Part shown: positions 35,455-47,518 of the stretch, piece after piece
Layout of the letters: each line of letters opens with the position of its first letter
How positions within the stretch are numbered: the stretch's first letter is position 1
DNA from: Dirofilaria immitis
Lineage: Eukaryota; Nematoda; Chromadorea; Rhabditida; Onchocercidae
Length of the DNA stretch: 64,000 nucleotides
Direction: 5' to 3'
NCBI GenBank assembly: GCA_024305405.1
Contig: JAKNDB010000068.1
Span: 1,420,501-1,484,500, forward strand
Position numbers and translations under genes: made by a program
Notes under the pieces: model-generated
Told to the model about the DNA's origin: nothing
Databases searched by the model: none
What the model saw: only the letters and a program-made list of their open reading frames with translations

Positions 35455-37620
35455 AAAATAAAAAGACAACGAAAAATTCGAGTGAAACAAAATATACAGA
35501 TACCTTATGAACATTGTGAAAGCTATAGTAACTGAATGCTTGCAATGAATGCTATATGAAACTCAATACAATTGAAAATAGAAGATTTTCTGTTCAGTTT
35601 TAAATAATTTTTTTAGCAATCGATCAATTAATAATCAAGAAAACATAAAAAGCAAAATGCTCATAGTCTTGAATATGAAATCATTTTCTCTGTTAATATG
35701 AATGTGCTGATAATGTCATCTGTAGTCGTAGTTGCCATATAATGAGGTATTTTAACTAAATCTTTGTGTTTCTTCTTATGTCTGAGCAAATTACTAATTC
35801 CACTGAATTCTGCATTGTAAGCATTGAGCTTGCATAGTTTATGTATATTCACGCGTCCAACTTGCACTAATTTTTTACCGCATACATCGTATTTGAACAG
35901 TATCTCGCCTGAATGTGTTAGATTGTGCTTCCTTAGGTTGGTACGCTCACCGAATTTTTACCGCATACATTGCATTCAAACGGTCTCTCACCTGTATGTG
36001 TTCGATTATGATTTTTCAGATTGCAGTGCCGACGAAATCTTTTATCGCAGACAGAGCATTTGAACGGTCTCTCGTCTGTGTGTGTTTGATAATGGTTTTC
36101 AGATTGCCGCTATGAGCGAAACTTTTATCGCAGAGATTGCATTTGAATGGTTTCTCGCCTGTATGTATTCTATTATGCTTGTTCAAATCGGCGCGCTCAA
36201 TGAATCCTTTACCGCATACATTGCATTCGAACGGTTTCTCGCCCGTATGTCTTTGATAATGGCTTTTAGATTGTTGCTATGAGCGAAAGTTTTATCGCAG
36301 AGATTGCATTTGAATGGTTTTTCGCCTGTATGTTTTCGATTATGGCTTTTCAGGTTGCTGCTCTGAGTGAATCTTTCATGGCATATCTTGCATTCGAATG
36401 GTCTCTCGCCCGTATGTTTGCGATTATGCTTATTCAGATTGCTGCTATGAGAGAATCTTTTATCGCAAACATGGCATTTGAACGGTCTCTCGCCTGTATG
36501 TATTCGATTATGCTGATTCAGATGGCTGCGCTGATTAAATTCTTTACCGCACGTCTCGCACTTGAACAGTTCTTCGTTTGTATTTGTCCGATTATATTGA
36601 TTTAAATTCAATTGATCAGTTGAATCGTTCTTGGGTATTACCTGAAACTATTTGAATTGATTCATTTCATAATTTAGGTGGTTTGATGATTATTTTTCCT
36701 AAAATTTTTGAGCATTCCAAAGAGATTCCATTGATATTACTACATATGTTGTTGAGTCTTTGAACAATAACACTTGATAACCACTTTATACTAGTTACTT
36801 CTTAAAAATTTTCGAAGAATTAGAACATATTTTGAAACGAATGTTAGTTTTGCTGTTCTATTGTGATTGATCAAAAATAGAATATGTGTGAGAAGATAAA
36901 AATTTGATTTTGATGTAATTCTGGAATCTGAACTATTTTTTATCCTGATTTAAATCAAAATATGAAATAATATGATATAGAATGAAACGAAAAAACTGAC
37001 GAACTGATATTTGCGAAATGATTTAGAAATTAAACTATCTTTTGTGATATAAGTTCATATTATGCTACAGAGAATTTAAATACAAATATTGAGTACGTCG
37101 AAAGTGACGAGAAGAACTGATAGGAGTAAAAACAAAAACGGAAATTTATGAATATTTAATTTTCATAGTCAATAATTTGTTCATTTACCTGTGTGATGCA
37201 TAATGGCAACAATGCCATCAGGAAGTAATAAGGCAGCAACATATAGATTCGCAACCGATTTCCACAGCAAATGGCAATGACTGAATTACAGATTCTGCCG
37301 TGTAATTCTGAAAAGTATTTTAGAGAAATATTTCAAAAAATATATAAATCGGTGGAGAGTGAATAGCAGTAGGAAATAAATGCTGTACTGATTTTGAATG
37401 TTATTTGGAGACTCATTTTAAATATTTCTATGAATAAGCGATCATTTTTGATGAAATAAATTAAGCTGTTCTTAATCTTTCTGCATAATCACGTATGATT
37501 TTTTTCTATATATGGCGATAAAAAGTGATTCATAGTATAAAGAAAAAGCGAAATTGAATAGCTTGGTAATTTTTAATGCTCTCTATCTTTTCATGGTATT
37601 ATCGAAATTCATAGGTTTAT
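35455..37620 (-). repeat. Palindrome arm A
   Basis: This arm, carrying zinc-finger copy A on the minus strand, is the inverted counterpart of 38,335-40,450, which carries copy B on the plus strand. Matching landmarks include the signal-peptide exon (37,189-37,242 versus 38,730-38,783), TATGAATTTCGATAATACCATG near both inner ends, and AACATTGTGAAAGCTAT near the outer ends. Arm divergence is a few to several percent by eye. Confidence 0.85.
35661..37242 (-). pseudogene. Signal-peptide C2H2 zinc-finger gene, copy A (frame-broken)
   Basis: Exon 1 (37242-37189) reads MLLPYYFLMALLPLCITQ, which fits a cleavable signal peptide. It ends at a GTAAAT donor in phase 0. Exon 2 starts at 36641 after TAGTTTCAG with VIPKNDSTDQLNLNQYNRTN and continues into canonical fingers (C-x2-C-x12-H-x3-H, TGERP/TGEKP linkers). 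Three fingers are intact, then finger 4 loses frame after AHSNNLK at a T4 run (36264-36267; five in copy B). Further one-base losses occur near 36,095 and in the T5 at 35,955-35,959. Allowing for these, about nine fingers and the tail GRVNIHKLCKLN...MISYSRL (stop at 35,661) can be followed. It is either a decayed copy or one with several homopolymer sequence errors. DNA binding is expected from the fingers; the signal peptide makes the destination unclear. Confidence 0.75.
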
Positions 37621-38334
37621 CGAAATTCATAGGAAAAATTCACGAAATTCATAGTCATTATCATTGTATAGGGATTAGTCAATATCATTCTGATTTTCAC
37701 AAAATCATTTCTCGATGATTTAGAAATTGAACAATTTGTTAAAGATTTGAATAATGCGAATTCTAATAACACCGAATACAGAAAAAGATCATATAACGAG
37801 ATATGCATACTAAATTCACTGAAAACCATTTCTTTTTTTAATTCCTTCATTTCTTTGAAAATTATACTTTATTTTTGAAATTTCTTTCAAAAATTTTAAA
37901 TTTTTCTAAAATTCAAAATTTAATAAATTCGTAATGAGATATTGACTAATCGCTAAATATTCAAAGTCTTCGTGATAATCATAAAACATTCTCTGTGGCT
38001 TTTTGCAGCTTATGACAAAATTGTCATGAAAGGATTTCTGCAAAATGAAAAATCAGTGAGACTTGACGGTTTCTTTCAATGATCTGTTATATCCATCGAA
38101 TGTAATTCGTTAAATTACCGAGTCCAATTGGCGTTGTTAGCAGTATTATCATTCAACTTTTTTTTTTTTGTGGAACCTAGAATAGAATCAATCAAAATCT
38201 CTGTTAATAAATAATTCATCACCAATAGTTATTAATATTAGAATTTCTGGATAATTTGAATATTACGTTTCAAAAAAGAGTTGAATGAACCGTTGCACTG
38301 AAATCACAGAGATAATCATGACTTTTATTTGTAT
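37621..38334. repeat. Palindrome spacer containing a dispersed element
   Basis: About 700 bp between the two arms. Its right part (about 37,980-38,130: ACAAAATTGTCATGAAAG, TTTGCAGAAA-type sequence and the AATTACATTCGATGG segment in reverse) matches the elements at 58,860-59,000 and 59,790-59,920. No coding exon. Confidence 0.6.
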
Positions 38335-40450
38335 AAATTTACGTAAACCTATGAATTTCGATAATACCATGAAAAAATAGAGAGTATTAAAGATTACCAG
38401 GCTATTCAATTTCGCTTTTTTATCACTTTGCCATATTTGAATCACTTTTTATCGCCATATATAGATTGAAAGAATCATACGTGATTGTGCAAAAGATTAA
38501 GAGCAGTGTAATTTATTTCATCAAAAATGATCGCTTATTCATAGAAATGTTTAAAATGAGTCTCCAAATAACACTCAAAATCAGTACAGCGTTTATTGCT
38601 TATTGCGACTCACTCTCCGTTAATTTATATATTTTTTGAAATATTTTTCTAAAGTATTTTTCAGATTTACACAGCAGAATCTGTAATTCAGTCATTGCCA
38701 TTTGTTGTGGAAATCGGTTGCGAATCTATATGTTGCTGCCTTATTACTTCCTGATGGCATCATTGCCATTATGCATCACACAGGTAAATGAACAAATTAT
38801 TGACTATGAAAATTAAATATTCATAAATTTCCGTTTTTGTTTTTACTCTTATCAGTTTTTTTCGTCATTTTCGACGTAGTCAATATTTTATTTAAACTCT
38901 CTATAGCATAACGTAAACTTTTATCACAGAAGATAATTTAATCCCTAAATCATTTCACAAATATCAGTTCGTTATTTTTTTGTGTCATTCCATATCATAT
39001 TATTTCATATTTTGATTTAAATCAGGATAAAAAATAGTTTAGGTTCCAGAATTACATCAAAATCAAATTTTTTTCTTCCCACACAATATTCTATTTTGGA
39101 TCAATCACAATAGAACAGCAAAACTGACATTCATTTCAAAATACGTTCTAATTCTTCGAAAACTTTTAAGAACTAACTAGTATAGAATCATTATCGAGTA
39201 TTATTCTTCAAAGGTTCAACAGCATATGCGGTAATATCAATGGAATCTCTTTGCATGTTGGACTGCTCAAAAATTTTAGGAAAAATAATCATCAAACCAC
39301 TAAAATTATGAAATGAATCAATTCAAATAGATTCAGGTAATACCCAAGAACGATTCAACTGATCAATTGAATTTAAATCAATATAATCGGACAAATACAA
39401 ACGAAGAACTGTTCAAGTGCGAGATGTGCGGTAAAGAATTCAATCAGCGCAGCCATCTGAATCAGCATAATCGAATACATACAGGCGAGAGACCGTTCAA
39501 ATGCCATGTTTGCGATAAAAGATTCACTCATAGCAGCAACCTGAAAAGCCATAATCGAAAACATACAGGCGAGAAACCATTCAAATGCAATCTCTGCGAT
39601 AAAACTTTCGCTCATAGCAACAATCTAAAAAGGCATTATCAAAGACATACGGCCGAGAAACCGTTCGAATGCAATATATGCGGTAAAGGATCCATTGACC
39701 GCCACGATTTGAACAAGCATAATAGAACACATACAGGCGAGAAACCATTCAAATGCAATCTCTGCGATAAAAGTTTCGCTCATAGCGGCAATCTGAAAAG
39801 CCATTATCAAACACACACAGACGAGAGACCGTTCAAATGCTCTGTCTGCGATAAAAGATTTCGTCGGCACTGCAATCTGAAAAATCATAATCGAACACAT
39901 ACAGGCGAGAGACCGTTTGAATGCAATGTATGCGGTAAAAAATTCGGTGAGCGTGCCAACCTGAAGAAGACAATCTGACACATGCAAGTGAGGCATTGTT
40001 CACATACGATTTATGTGGTAAAAAAATCGTGGAAATTGGAAATCTGAATATGCATAAACCATGCAAGCTCAATGATAATAACACAAAATTCAGTGGACTT
40101 AATTTGCTGAGACATAAAAGGAAACACAAAGATTTAGTTTATCTCATTACATGGCAATCACCTCTCCAGATGATATTATCAATGCAGCCATATTAACAAA
40201 GAAATAATTTCATACTCAAGACTATGAGCATTTTGCCTTTTATGTTTTCTTGATTATTAAGTGATTGATTGCTAACAATAATTATTAAAAATTGAACCGA
40301 AAATCGTTTTTAATTGGTTTCATATTAGATTCATTGAAGTCAACAGTATTCCATTTATTTTATGACATTTACTTCAGTTATAATAGCTTTCACATTGTTC
40401 ATAAGATATCTGTATATTTTATATTCGTTGTCCTTTTTATTATCAAATAA
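38335..40450 (+). repeat. Palindrome arm B
   Basis: Inverted counterpart of 35,455-37,620, diverged enough that it is not a simple assembly fold-back. Carries zinc-finger copy B. Confidence 0.85.
38730..40196 (+). CDS. Signal-peptide C2H2 zinc-finger protein, copy B (most intact)
   Basis: Exon 1 38730-38783 reads MLLPYYFLMASLPLCITQ (short hydrophobic core, polar end: signal-peptide-like). Exon 2 starts at 39337 after ATTCAG in phase 0 with VIPKNDSTDQ and stays open to a TGA at 39978, about 231 residues in all. Six full C2H2 fingers follow LFKCEMCGKEFNQRSHL. Finger 4 (CNICGKGSIDRHDL) has Ser in place of the usual core Phe/Tyr. Finger 7 (CNVCGKKFGERANLK) is cut by a one-base deletion near 39,970. 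In the next frame a degenerate finger and the tail LLRHKRKHKDLVYLITWQ run to 40,196, as in copies A and C. Multi-finger arrays with TGEKP linkers normally bind DNA in the nucleus. An N-terminal signal peptide would direct the protein to the secretory route, so it may be exported, or the exon may serve another purpose. Confidence 0.75.
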
Positions 40451-40552
40451 ATATGAAACAAATTGATATATATGAATCAACAATAATTCAAGAATCTCCT
40501 TTTACATAGATTATCTTCGGTTGCTTACAACATATCAATTGGTTAGTTATCA

Positions 40553-40925
40553 GAAAAAAAATTTGAGATAAACAATACTTACAATATATTTCAAACAATG
40601 CCTATAAACTTTTGTCTTTTGCAATATTCAATAGATTAGTATGGATTTTAACACACAACATGATGAATTTTTGCAAATGAGAAAGAAATCAATGAGACGT
40701 GACGTCCTTCATGTATGTTGAAATCCATACTATACTAGTCTATTGAATATTGCAAAGACTAAAAAGAAAAAAAATTTGAGATAAACAATACTTACAATAT
40801 ATTTCAAACAATGCCTATAAACTTTTGTCTTTTGCATTATTCAATAGATTAGTATGGATTTTAACACACATGAAGGACTTCACGTCTCATTGATTTCTTT
40901 CTCATTTGCAAAAATTCATCATGTT
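40553..40925. repeat. Nested direct and inverted repeats (foldback)
   Basis: A segment with GATAAACAATACTTACAATA occurs at about 40,565 and again at about 40,780 in direct orientation. Between them a part recurs inverted (AATCCATACTATACTAGTCT near 40,720). The segment GAGAAAGAAATCAATGAGAC near 40,680 returns inverted as GTCTCATTGATTTCTTTCTC near 40,890. No transposase is visible. It may be a small non-autonomous element inserted into itself. Confidence 0.75.
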
Positions 40926-41315
40926 ATCATGGATGCTGATTTTTGTTGTAATCTTCAAAAACGAATAAAGAGAGCCCTCCGGCAAGCACGAAAATTTTGA
41001 ATAATTACGGATTAATCAATTTCATTCTCATTACAATTCATTAAATTTTGAATTTTAGAAAAATTTAAAGTTTTTGAAAGAAATTTCGAAAAAACAAAAT
41101 ATAGTTTTAGAGCAAATGAAAGAATTAAAAGAAAGAAATGATTTTCTGTGAATTAATATTTAATATGCGTATCTCATTATATGACCTTTTTCCGTCATTC
41201 GGTGTTATTAGAAATCGTATTACTCAAATCTTTAACAAACTGTTCAATTTTTAAACCATCAAGGAATGATTTTTAATATAATATAATTATTTCGATTCGT
41301 CCAATAATTGTTTAT

Positions 41316-41375
41316 TGCATTGGCCTGCATTGACCTGCGCTAATCTGAATTGATCTGCGTTGACCTGTATTGAAT
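41316..41375. repeat. 10-bp tandem repeat, six copies
   Basis: Units of the form TGCATTGACC with variants (TGCATTGGCC, TGCGCTAATC, TGAATTGATC, TGCGTTGACC, TGTATTGAAT). Locally more GC-rich than its surroundings. Confidence 0.75.
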
Positions 41376-43288
41376 CTATCATTTTAGCTAATTTATTATT
41401 TAGATGATATAGCTTTTAAAAGGGTGTAAACATTCCAGATTGAATTTTAATCTAAATATGTTGTAGAAATGATACATATACATATATCTTATAGTATAAT
41501 AACAAAGATGAAACAAAAAAAGCTACAATTACAACATCAAACATATTCGACGAATTATCAATTAAACGCTACTGATATGAATTATATTAACTAATACTAC
41601 CAGACAGCAGGTTTGTCATTTAGCATAAAGATTAGAAATTCTTAAATATGCAAAAACTTTTGTGATCGAAGAGAAATTTAATAAATATTCAAATGGATTA
41701 TACTGATTAGTAGTAGATTTCAATCTCGTAAAATTACAGTATCATAAATTTTTAATTTTTGCATGCTTTGTTTTGCTTTTTTCAAATAACTGTTCTCGAT
41801 ATTTAACAAAAGATTTCTAAAATTTAATAAAATTTTAATTCATAAGCTTTACTTATACTATTATTTGTTTTTATAAAGAAAAGTAAATATTTCCAAATTT
41901 TTAGTCTTATTTCATTGGCAACAATCTTTCATACTTTTTTCCTAAAACGCATCTATCATTTTTCGCTCTTAATTGTTGTTGCATAATGTATTTCGTGTAT
42001 CGATGAAGTGTTGATATATTAAGTTAGAAATATGATATGAGCGATTATTTTCATAGAAATTGTTTTTTTCAAAAATATAAGTAAATATCAATTTCATTAT
42101 TGAAGCATATTACTACGTTAATGCATAGCTGAACTGAATTTCATCAAGGTTTACTGAAATTGTTTGAATCCAATGTTTTTCCTTCAAAATTTTTGTTACT
42201 ACTTAAAGTATCGAAAAGTTTCAAATTTTTATTACTTAAAAATTTAAGCAAATATCAAATTCATTATTGAAGCATATTACTTTATATTTAACAAAACATT
42301 TCTAAAATAAAAAAGTATTCAAAATTTTAATTGTTGAACAGAGAATATTGTGATTAATTTAACAAATGAGAATCATAGTATTAGTTTAATTTTGATATTT
42401 TTACTTCATACTTCGTCTTTGACATCAATTTTTTTCTTATAATGTATATTAGGCAAAATAATTTTGTGTTAATTTTATCAAATTTCCTCATTTTTATGAA
42501 TTATTTCATCTTTATTTTGCTTATTATTCATTTACTTTTATTTGTTTTCAGAAATGATTTCACATCTTTATCCGTTTTCGTTTTGACAACAAATCTACCG
42601 TAAGGTAAAGTTTTATTTTAATATAACCGATATAAATAGAGAAATATTAAAAGAATTAGGACAATAAATTTGGCCAGCTAGTACAAAATATCAATCAATA
42701 GCTTGATAAAATTTTACAGCTATTTCTTAAGATATTGAAGTGAAATTACATAGATAGTATGCGTACGATGATTAATTGGTCAACTGGTATTTTTTCACCG
42801 TTTTAACTGTTTGTTGATTTTTTTCATTTAGATATTGCTCATTATATTCCTAATGTTGCCATCATTATTTACTATTTTACTTTACATAAATTACATTTTC
42901 AATTTTATGTTGAAAGAGCTGAACAAATTTTTTACATTGGATGAATGATATGTGATCTGTTAATAAAAATTAATTCGACATTATTTATTGATAGCATATT
43001 CTTTCTTGAAAAATTTCAAGTTCAAAAGATTCACAAATAATTTCCAAACAACATTTCAGAATAAACATTTACAAAAATCATTTCTTCAAATTTAAAGATT
43101 TCTTATGGTATTTTTGCAGACTTTTTAAGAAATTTATACATCAATTTAACCATTGTAATGATGTAGTACAGATGTCGAATTATTAAAAAAATGTTATCAT
43201 CACATGAATTAATTTATTCCATTGTAAAATTATCAAAATGTTTAATCTAAACTTCTACTTTACAACTACACACATTCATTTAACAAAT

Positions 43289-46200
43289 TCATTTGCATGT
43301 TCCTGCTGCATTCATCATATGATCGCATACTTTGCTATTATCATTAAAAAAGGTGTTCGGCGGACATGCCATAACATATGAATAGTCATGGGCACAAAGA
43401 ATGAACATATGGCAGTCACTGGGATATTGGAATAAACCAGAAGATTCGGGACATTTTATATCTGAAACAAATCTTAAAATTAGAAAAGAATGTTCATTAC
43501 TTGCGATATATTCTCATAAATCATAAAATCTGGAAAAGTTTCGAGATTAGATACTAAGATTATAGGTAGCGTGAAAAACATAAACGTATTGGAGATTTAA
43601 AAAAAAAATTAGAAATTTAAATGATCTATTTACAAGTTGAGCAAGCATTGAATTTAGTAGAATGACTTAGTATCAAAAATATGTTCATAAATAACCTAGA
43701 AACTTTCTACGTTTCCTCTCATCTACCTATGGCTTCATCATGTTCTACCTAATATGCATAAGAATTAAGTCAAAAAAACTGAGTCATATTTTAAATCACA
43801 ATATGAAATCCGGAATGGCGTTTATAATTCGCGAATAGCAAACCAAAAATTGCTCAGTTGGTTTAACGCTTGTTGTCATTTTTATTTCAACATTTTCTGC
43901 GATTTCTGATGGTGGTGGCGTTATTTGTAAACTTTTTGCCGATGCTGCTAACTAAAATATTTAATGCATTTCATATTTTGAATTTTAAACCTGAGTGTAA
44001 GATTAAATTCTTTTTTCAAAAATTTGTCTCCAAAATTTGAAAATCAATATAATGGATTATGCTTCATTTAGCCAGACAAATATTAGCACCATTCATTCAA
44101 CGACAAAATTGTATCTTTACGATCATTCGTAGTGTTGAATTATCGTTTGATTCTACCGAACATCTACTTTGACCATTTATCCATCGATTAGAACATTTTA
44201 TTATAAACTTCAAACTTTATTCAAAAATTAATACCAAACTTATCAGATAAAAAATCAGTGTGCTTGACAGGGACATTTCATTAAAACATATTTTACCTTG
44301 CTTCCAAGCTCTCTATTGATAGCACTTAACAGTGGGTATGGCCCTTTGCCACAACTTGCACCTTTAAAATCATCGAAATCAAGCGACCATATGAACGCAC
44401 CACCATAACCTTTCTTCTTGAGCCATTTCATCTAAAAAGTTTAGTAGGTAGTGCAAGGTCATAAAATGGCTTTTGAATTTCATTTCCCTTCGGTTAAATA
44501 TAATTTTAAAACTTGTAAAATTTATTCGGAGAGATATTTCTATAACGATATTTCTCAACTCAGCTCTTTTTACTTTCGACAAAACTATAAATAATTTTGT
44601 CACTTCCACATAAATAATGTCAAGCAAAGCAATAAAGATGATAATAATAAACGAAATAAAAAGTACTTTAATTTTAATAGTTTCTTCGTTATCATAGCTG
44701 TACCATTGATTTTCTTGCACCATATATGCTCCAATACCTTGTTTATCGATCGTTTCCTTGCCACCTTTTTTCAAATATTTGCATATCTTAATGCCGTTTC
44801 CATAACATTTTTACTTCAGGTTTAATTTTGAAAAATAATAGGGATATTTGAAAAGAATTTTTGATCACAATTAAACCTCCCAATAAGCCGCACTACCACC
44901 AGCTGGATTTGTCGTTGATGCTGCTGATGCACCAATACTCGCTGCTCCGATCATCGTTTCCGAAGGATTTTTAATGTCCATCCTCGTCCATAGGTCGGAA
45001 TACCTATGATAATTTTCTGTTTTGGCATACCTTTACTTACCCAATATTCTGCTGCAAATTCCTGGAAGAGCTAAGAATTCGTTTTTATGCGAACGGTAAA
45101 AAAATCAGAAATCGTTTATGCATCGGAAGAAACTAACAGTATTGAAAATGCCAATTCCGAAAGTCTCTCCTTTCGTTGGATACAATTTTGCGTGTAAATC
45201 GACTTTATTCTCCCAACTACCGTGTAAATCGTATGACATCAGGAATAGAAGATCGAAATTTCTGCAAATTTTCTATACTACAAAAATATATTTGGAGTAT
45301 TTATGATTTTTATTTTATCGCCAAATTAATGATGTCAAAGTTTAACGAGCAAGCGACAAACTTTGCCAAAGACAGGACTTTATAGCTTTGATCAATAATG
45401 TGTTTTCCAGCCGATACAGCAGCGGTGAGAAGTAGTTGTTGGTTACCAGATCTCTTGGCCTCATTCATAAATGCTGCTTTCATTTCCTGCAATGTTTTGT
45501 TTTACTTAGAATTATTATTGGTAACGAAAATTTAAGAATATTGGAAGTAAGACGAAGAGAGTTCAAATAAAGTGTGAAATATTTCAGATTTTCGAAACGA
45601 TTTGGATATTATAGAATTAATTTACAACAATATTTTATTTGAAGATGAAAACTGTAAAAAATACATGAAATTCTTGTTCTAATGTGAACTTAATATCTTG
45701 ATTAATAGTAACAATATCTGTTTGCTAAAATAGTGCATAGATTTGCTCATTTCTCCCATCACTATATTTCGTAAATAAATTCGATTATATTCATCACCTC
45801 AACAAGTTTGGCATGTTCCTCAACTGCACCGATCGGATATTCCCAATCAAGATCGAATCCATCGAACTTATTTTTCCGGAGAAATTCTATCGCTGATTCA
45901 ATGAAATGTTTGCGTTTTTCTGCTGATTTTGCTATTGCCTTGAAATATATTTTATATTTTCAAATTTACTTTAATATTTTTTATTAATACGAAGAGATTG
46001 TGACAAGAATGAGATACGGATTGAAGAATATTAAAAATCAAAATAAGTGTCTTAATAATCAAATTTTGAGATTGGCCATCAATATGTTTAACAAATGCCA
46101 GGCTTTTAAAGCAAACAGAAACGGACAGTAAAAATTGCTGATCCAAAATTGTAGCCACCGTAGGAAAGAAGAATTTTCAGTTCTGGATCAGTATTTTTCA

Positions 46201-47518
46201 ATTCTATTACACGTGAATACATCCCTTTTGACCATTCGGTGTCTTCATCATTCCATTCAAAAGCTCTGAGAAAAAAAAATTATTGAAATAGGAAATAATC
46301 AGTACAATAAAATATATTGCCATCTAAATAAGAACATTGGAGAAATTAATAGTATTTGATAGCAATAGTCACATCGCTTATTATACATCGTATAACGAGA
46401 ATTGTGAACTAGATCAACATTTATGTAATTTGAAGCTATATACCTATCACTGTAATCATTGTATCAACTAAAAAGATTTAAAACAATTACGCTATCCACT
46501 ATGTGAGCATTGAAATATTTCCATGTTAATATCGCACCATATAAAAATTCAAAAATATATTTCAATTTTCTCATTACAAATATTATTGACAACTTACTGT
46601 GATATGCCCAATTGATCAACTTTAGCGAACGCGTAAAGAATATGAGTGCATAAGCCTTTTGGGATATTTTCTGGCAAAAATTTGCCGTCTCCTTCAAGAT
46701 GAAAATACATATTAGATCAATAGATATTACCACTAACTGATAGAAGAAATATACTCCTTAATTGATTTTATTTAATATTAATTTTTTTATTTACAAAATG
46801 TTATTTTGCTTGAATCATTAGTTTGCTATAACAAAGTTAACATTAAAATGAAATTTATTCGACAAGTAATAGAATGAATTTGCAGTTTTCTGGAAACTAA
46901 ATTACTGGTCATTCAGCTTGTTACTTAACACTAATTTTTTCAAAATTTCAAATGGGGGTTAAGGCCTGTTTTATTTCAATCCTAAAATTTTGAATGGTTT
47001 TCAAATTTTTATTCGAAAAATTTTGCATTAGTTGATAAATATTGCCGAAAAATCATGTTAATTTTTAATAGAAAAAAATCATTTAAAATTATCACTGAAC
47101 CATTTCGGTATTGCGCCCAATTAGTATAGTAGCATCCTCGAACATAATCTGCAATTAATTATACTCTAAAAATTTATTCGAGATCACTTTTGTCACCGAT
47201 TTATCTCATATTTCACAATTTTCAAATATAAAGTTGCATCATATTTTTTCCATAACAACAAATTTCACGTTTAGATGTATGATAATGTATTTCTTCATTT
47301 GGAAACGATACATACAAATTAAATTTTAATGAACAAAATGCATATATCTCAGTGCTTATCATAATATCAGTCTGATGAACTGACTGGATTGTATCTTCAG
47401 ACATGGTCCCCGTCTTTTAAAATTCACATTGCTAGAATTCCTTATTGTACGACTTACCACATACAATAGTAATTGCGTTGTTAATAACAATGAAAGATAT
47501 TATAATGGTCCAGTTCAT
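43289..47518 (-). CDS. Secreted GH18 chitinase with C-terminal CBM14 chitin-binding domain (filarial type)
   Basis: Hydrolyses chitin; in filariae this family acts in microfilarial sheath, larval moulting or transmission. Exons in transcription order: 47518-47458, 47148-47101, 46691-46598, 46265-46127, 45938-45798, 45486-45362, 45261-45138, 45061-44877, 44786-44667, 44431-44297, 43951-43844, a candidate 22-nt microexon 43748-43727, and 43461-43289 (TGA). Exon 1 is a signal peptide ([20 protein letters not shown]). The catalytic domain shows [33 protein letters not shown], the active site [11 protein letters not shown] with catalytic Glu, [11 protein letters not shown] and [15 protein letters not shown] short linker ([17 protein letters not shown]) replaces the long Ser/Thr repeats of some filarial chitinases. 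CBM14 has [20 protein letters not shown] and [17 protein letters not shown]. Exon 8 needs one extra base in the T5 run at 44,968-44,972 (GRGWTLK/NPSE) to stay open; its length (185, needing 186) and flanking phases agree. Confidence 0.93.

Larger units (their letters stand above)
33570..37640. repeat. Segmental duplication copy A (direct partner at 54.8-58.6 kb)
   Basis: From about 33,570 (GATTAAACTTTCTGAAYTC...) through zinc-finger copy A to about 37,640, the sequence matches 54,790-58,640 in the same orientation. Similarity is near-identical over 35,080-37,500 and lower with deletions to its left. Relative to the partner, copy A lacks the topA-like insert and has extra sequence near 34,240-34,500 and 34,690-34,900. 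Confidence 0.85.
40451..43288. other. Intergenic region, AT-rich, with foldback repeats
   Basis: Between zinc-finger copy B and the chitinase 3' end. I see no coding exon. It contains the nested repeat at 40,553-40,925, a copy of the dispersed element (TCTTCAAAAACGAATAAAGA near 40,950) and a 10-bp array near 41,316. Confidence 0.6.

Noticed and set aside
36279..36605. Long plus-strand open frame with [17 protein letters not shown] repeats, and equivalents at 39,373-39,996 (minus) and 56,939-57,633 (plus)
   Set aside because: These are antisense readings of the zinc-finger arrays; the 28-residue period is that of the fingers on the other strand.
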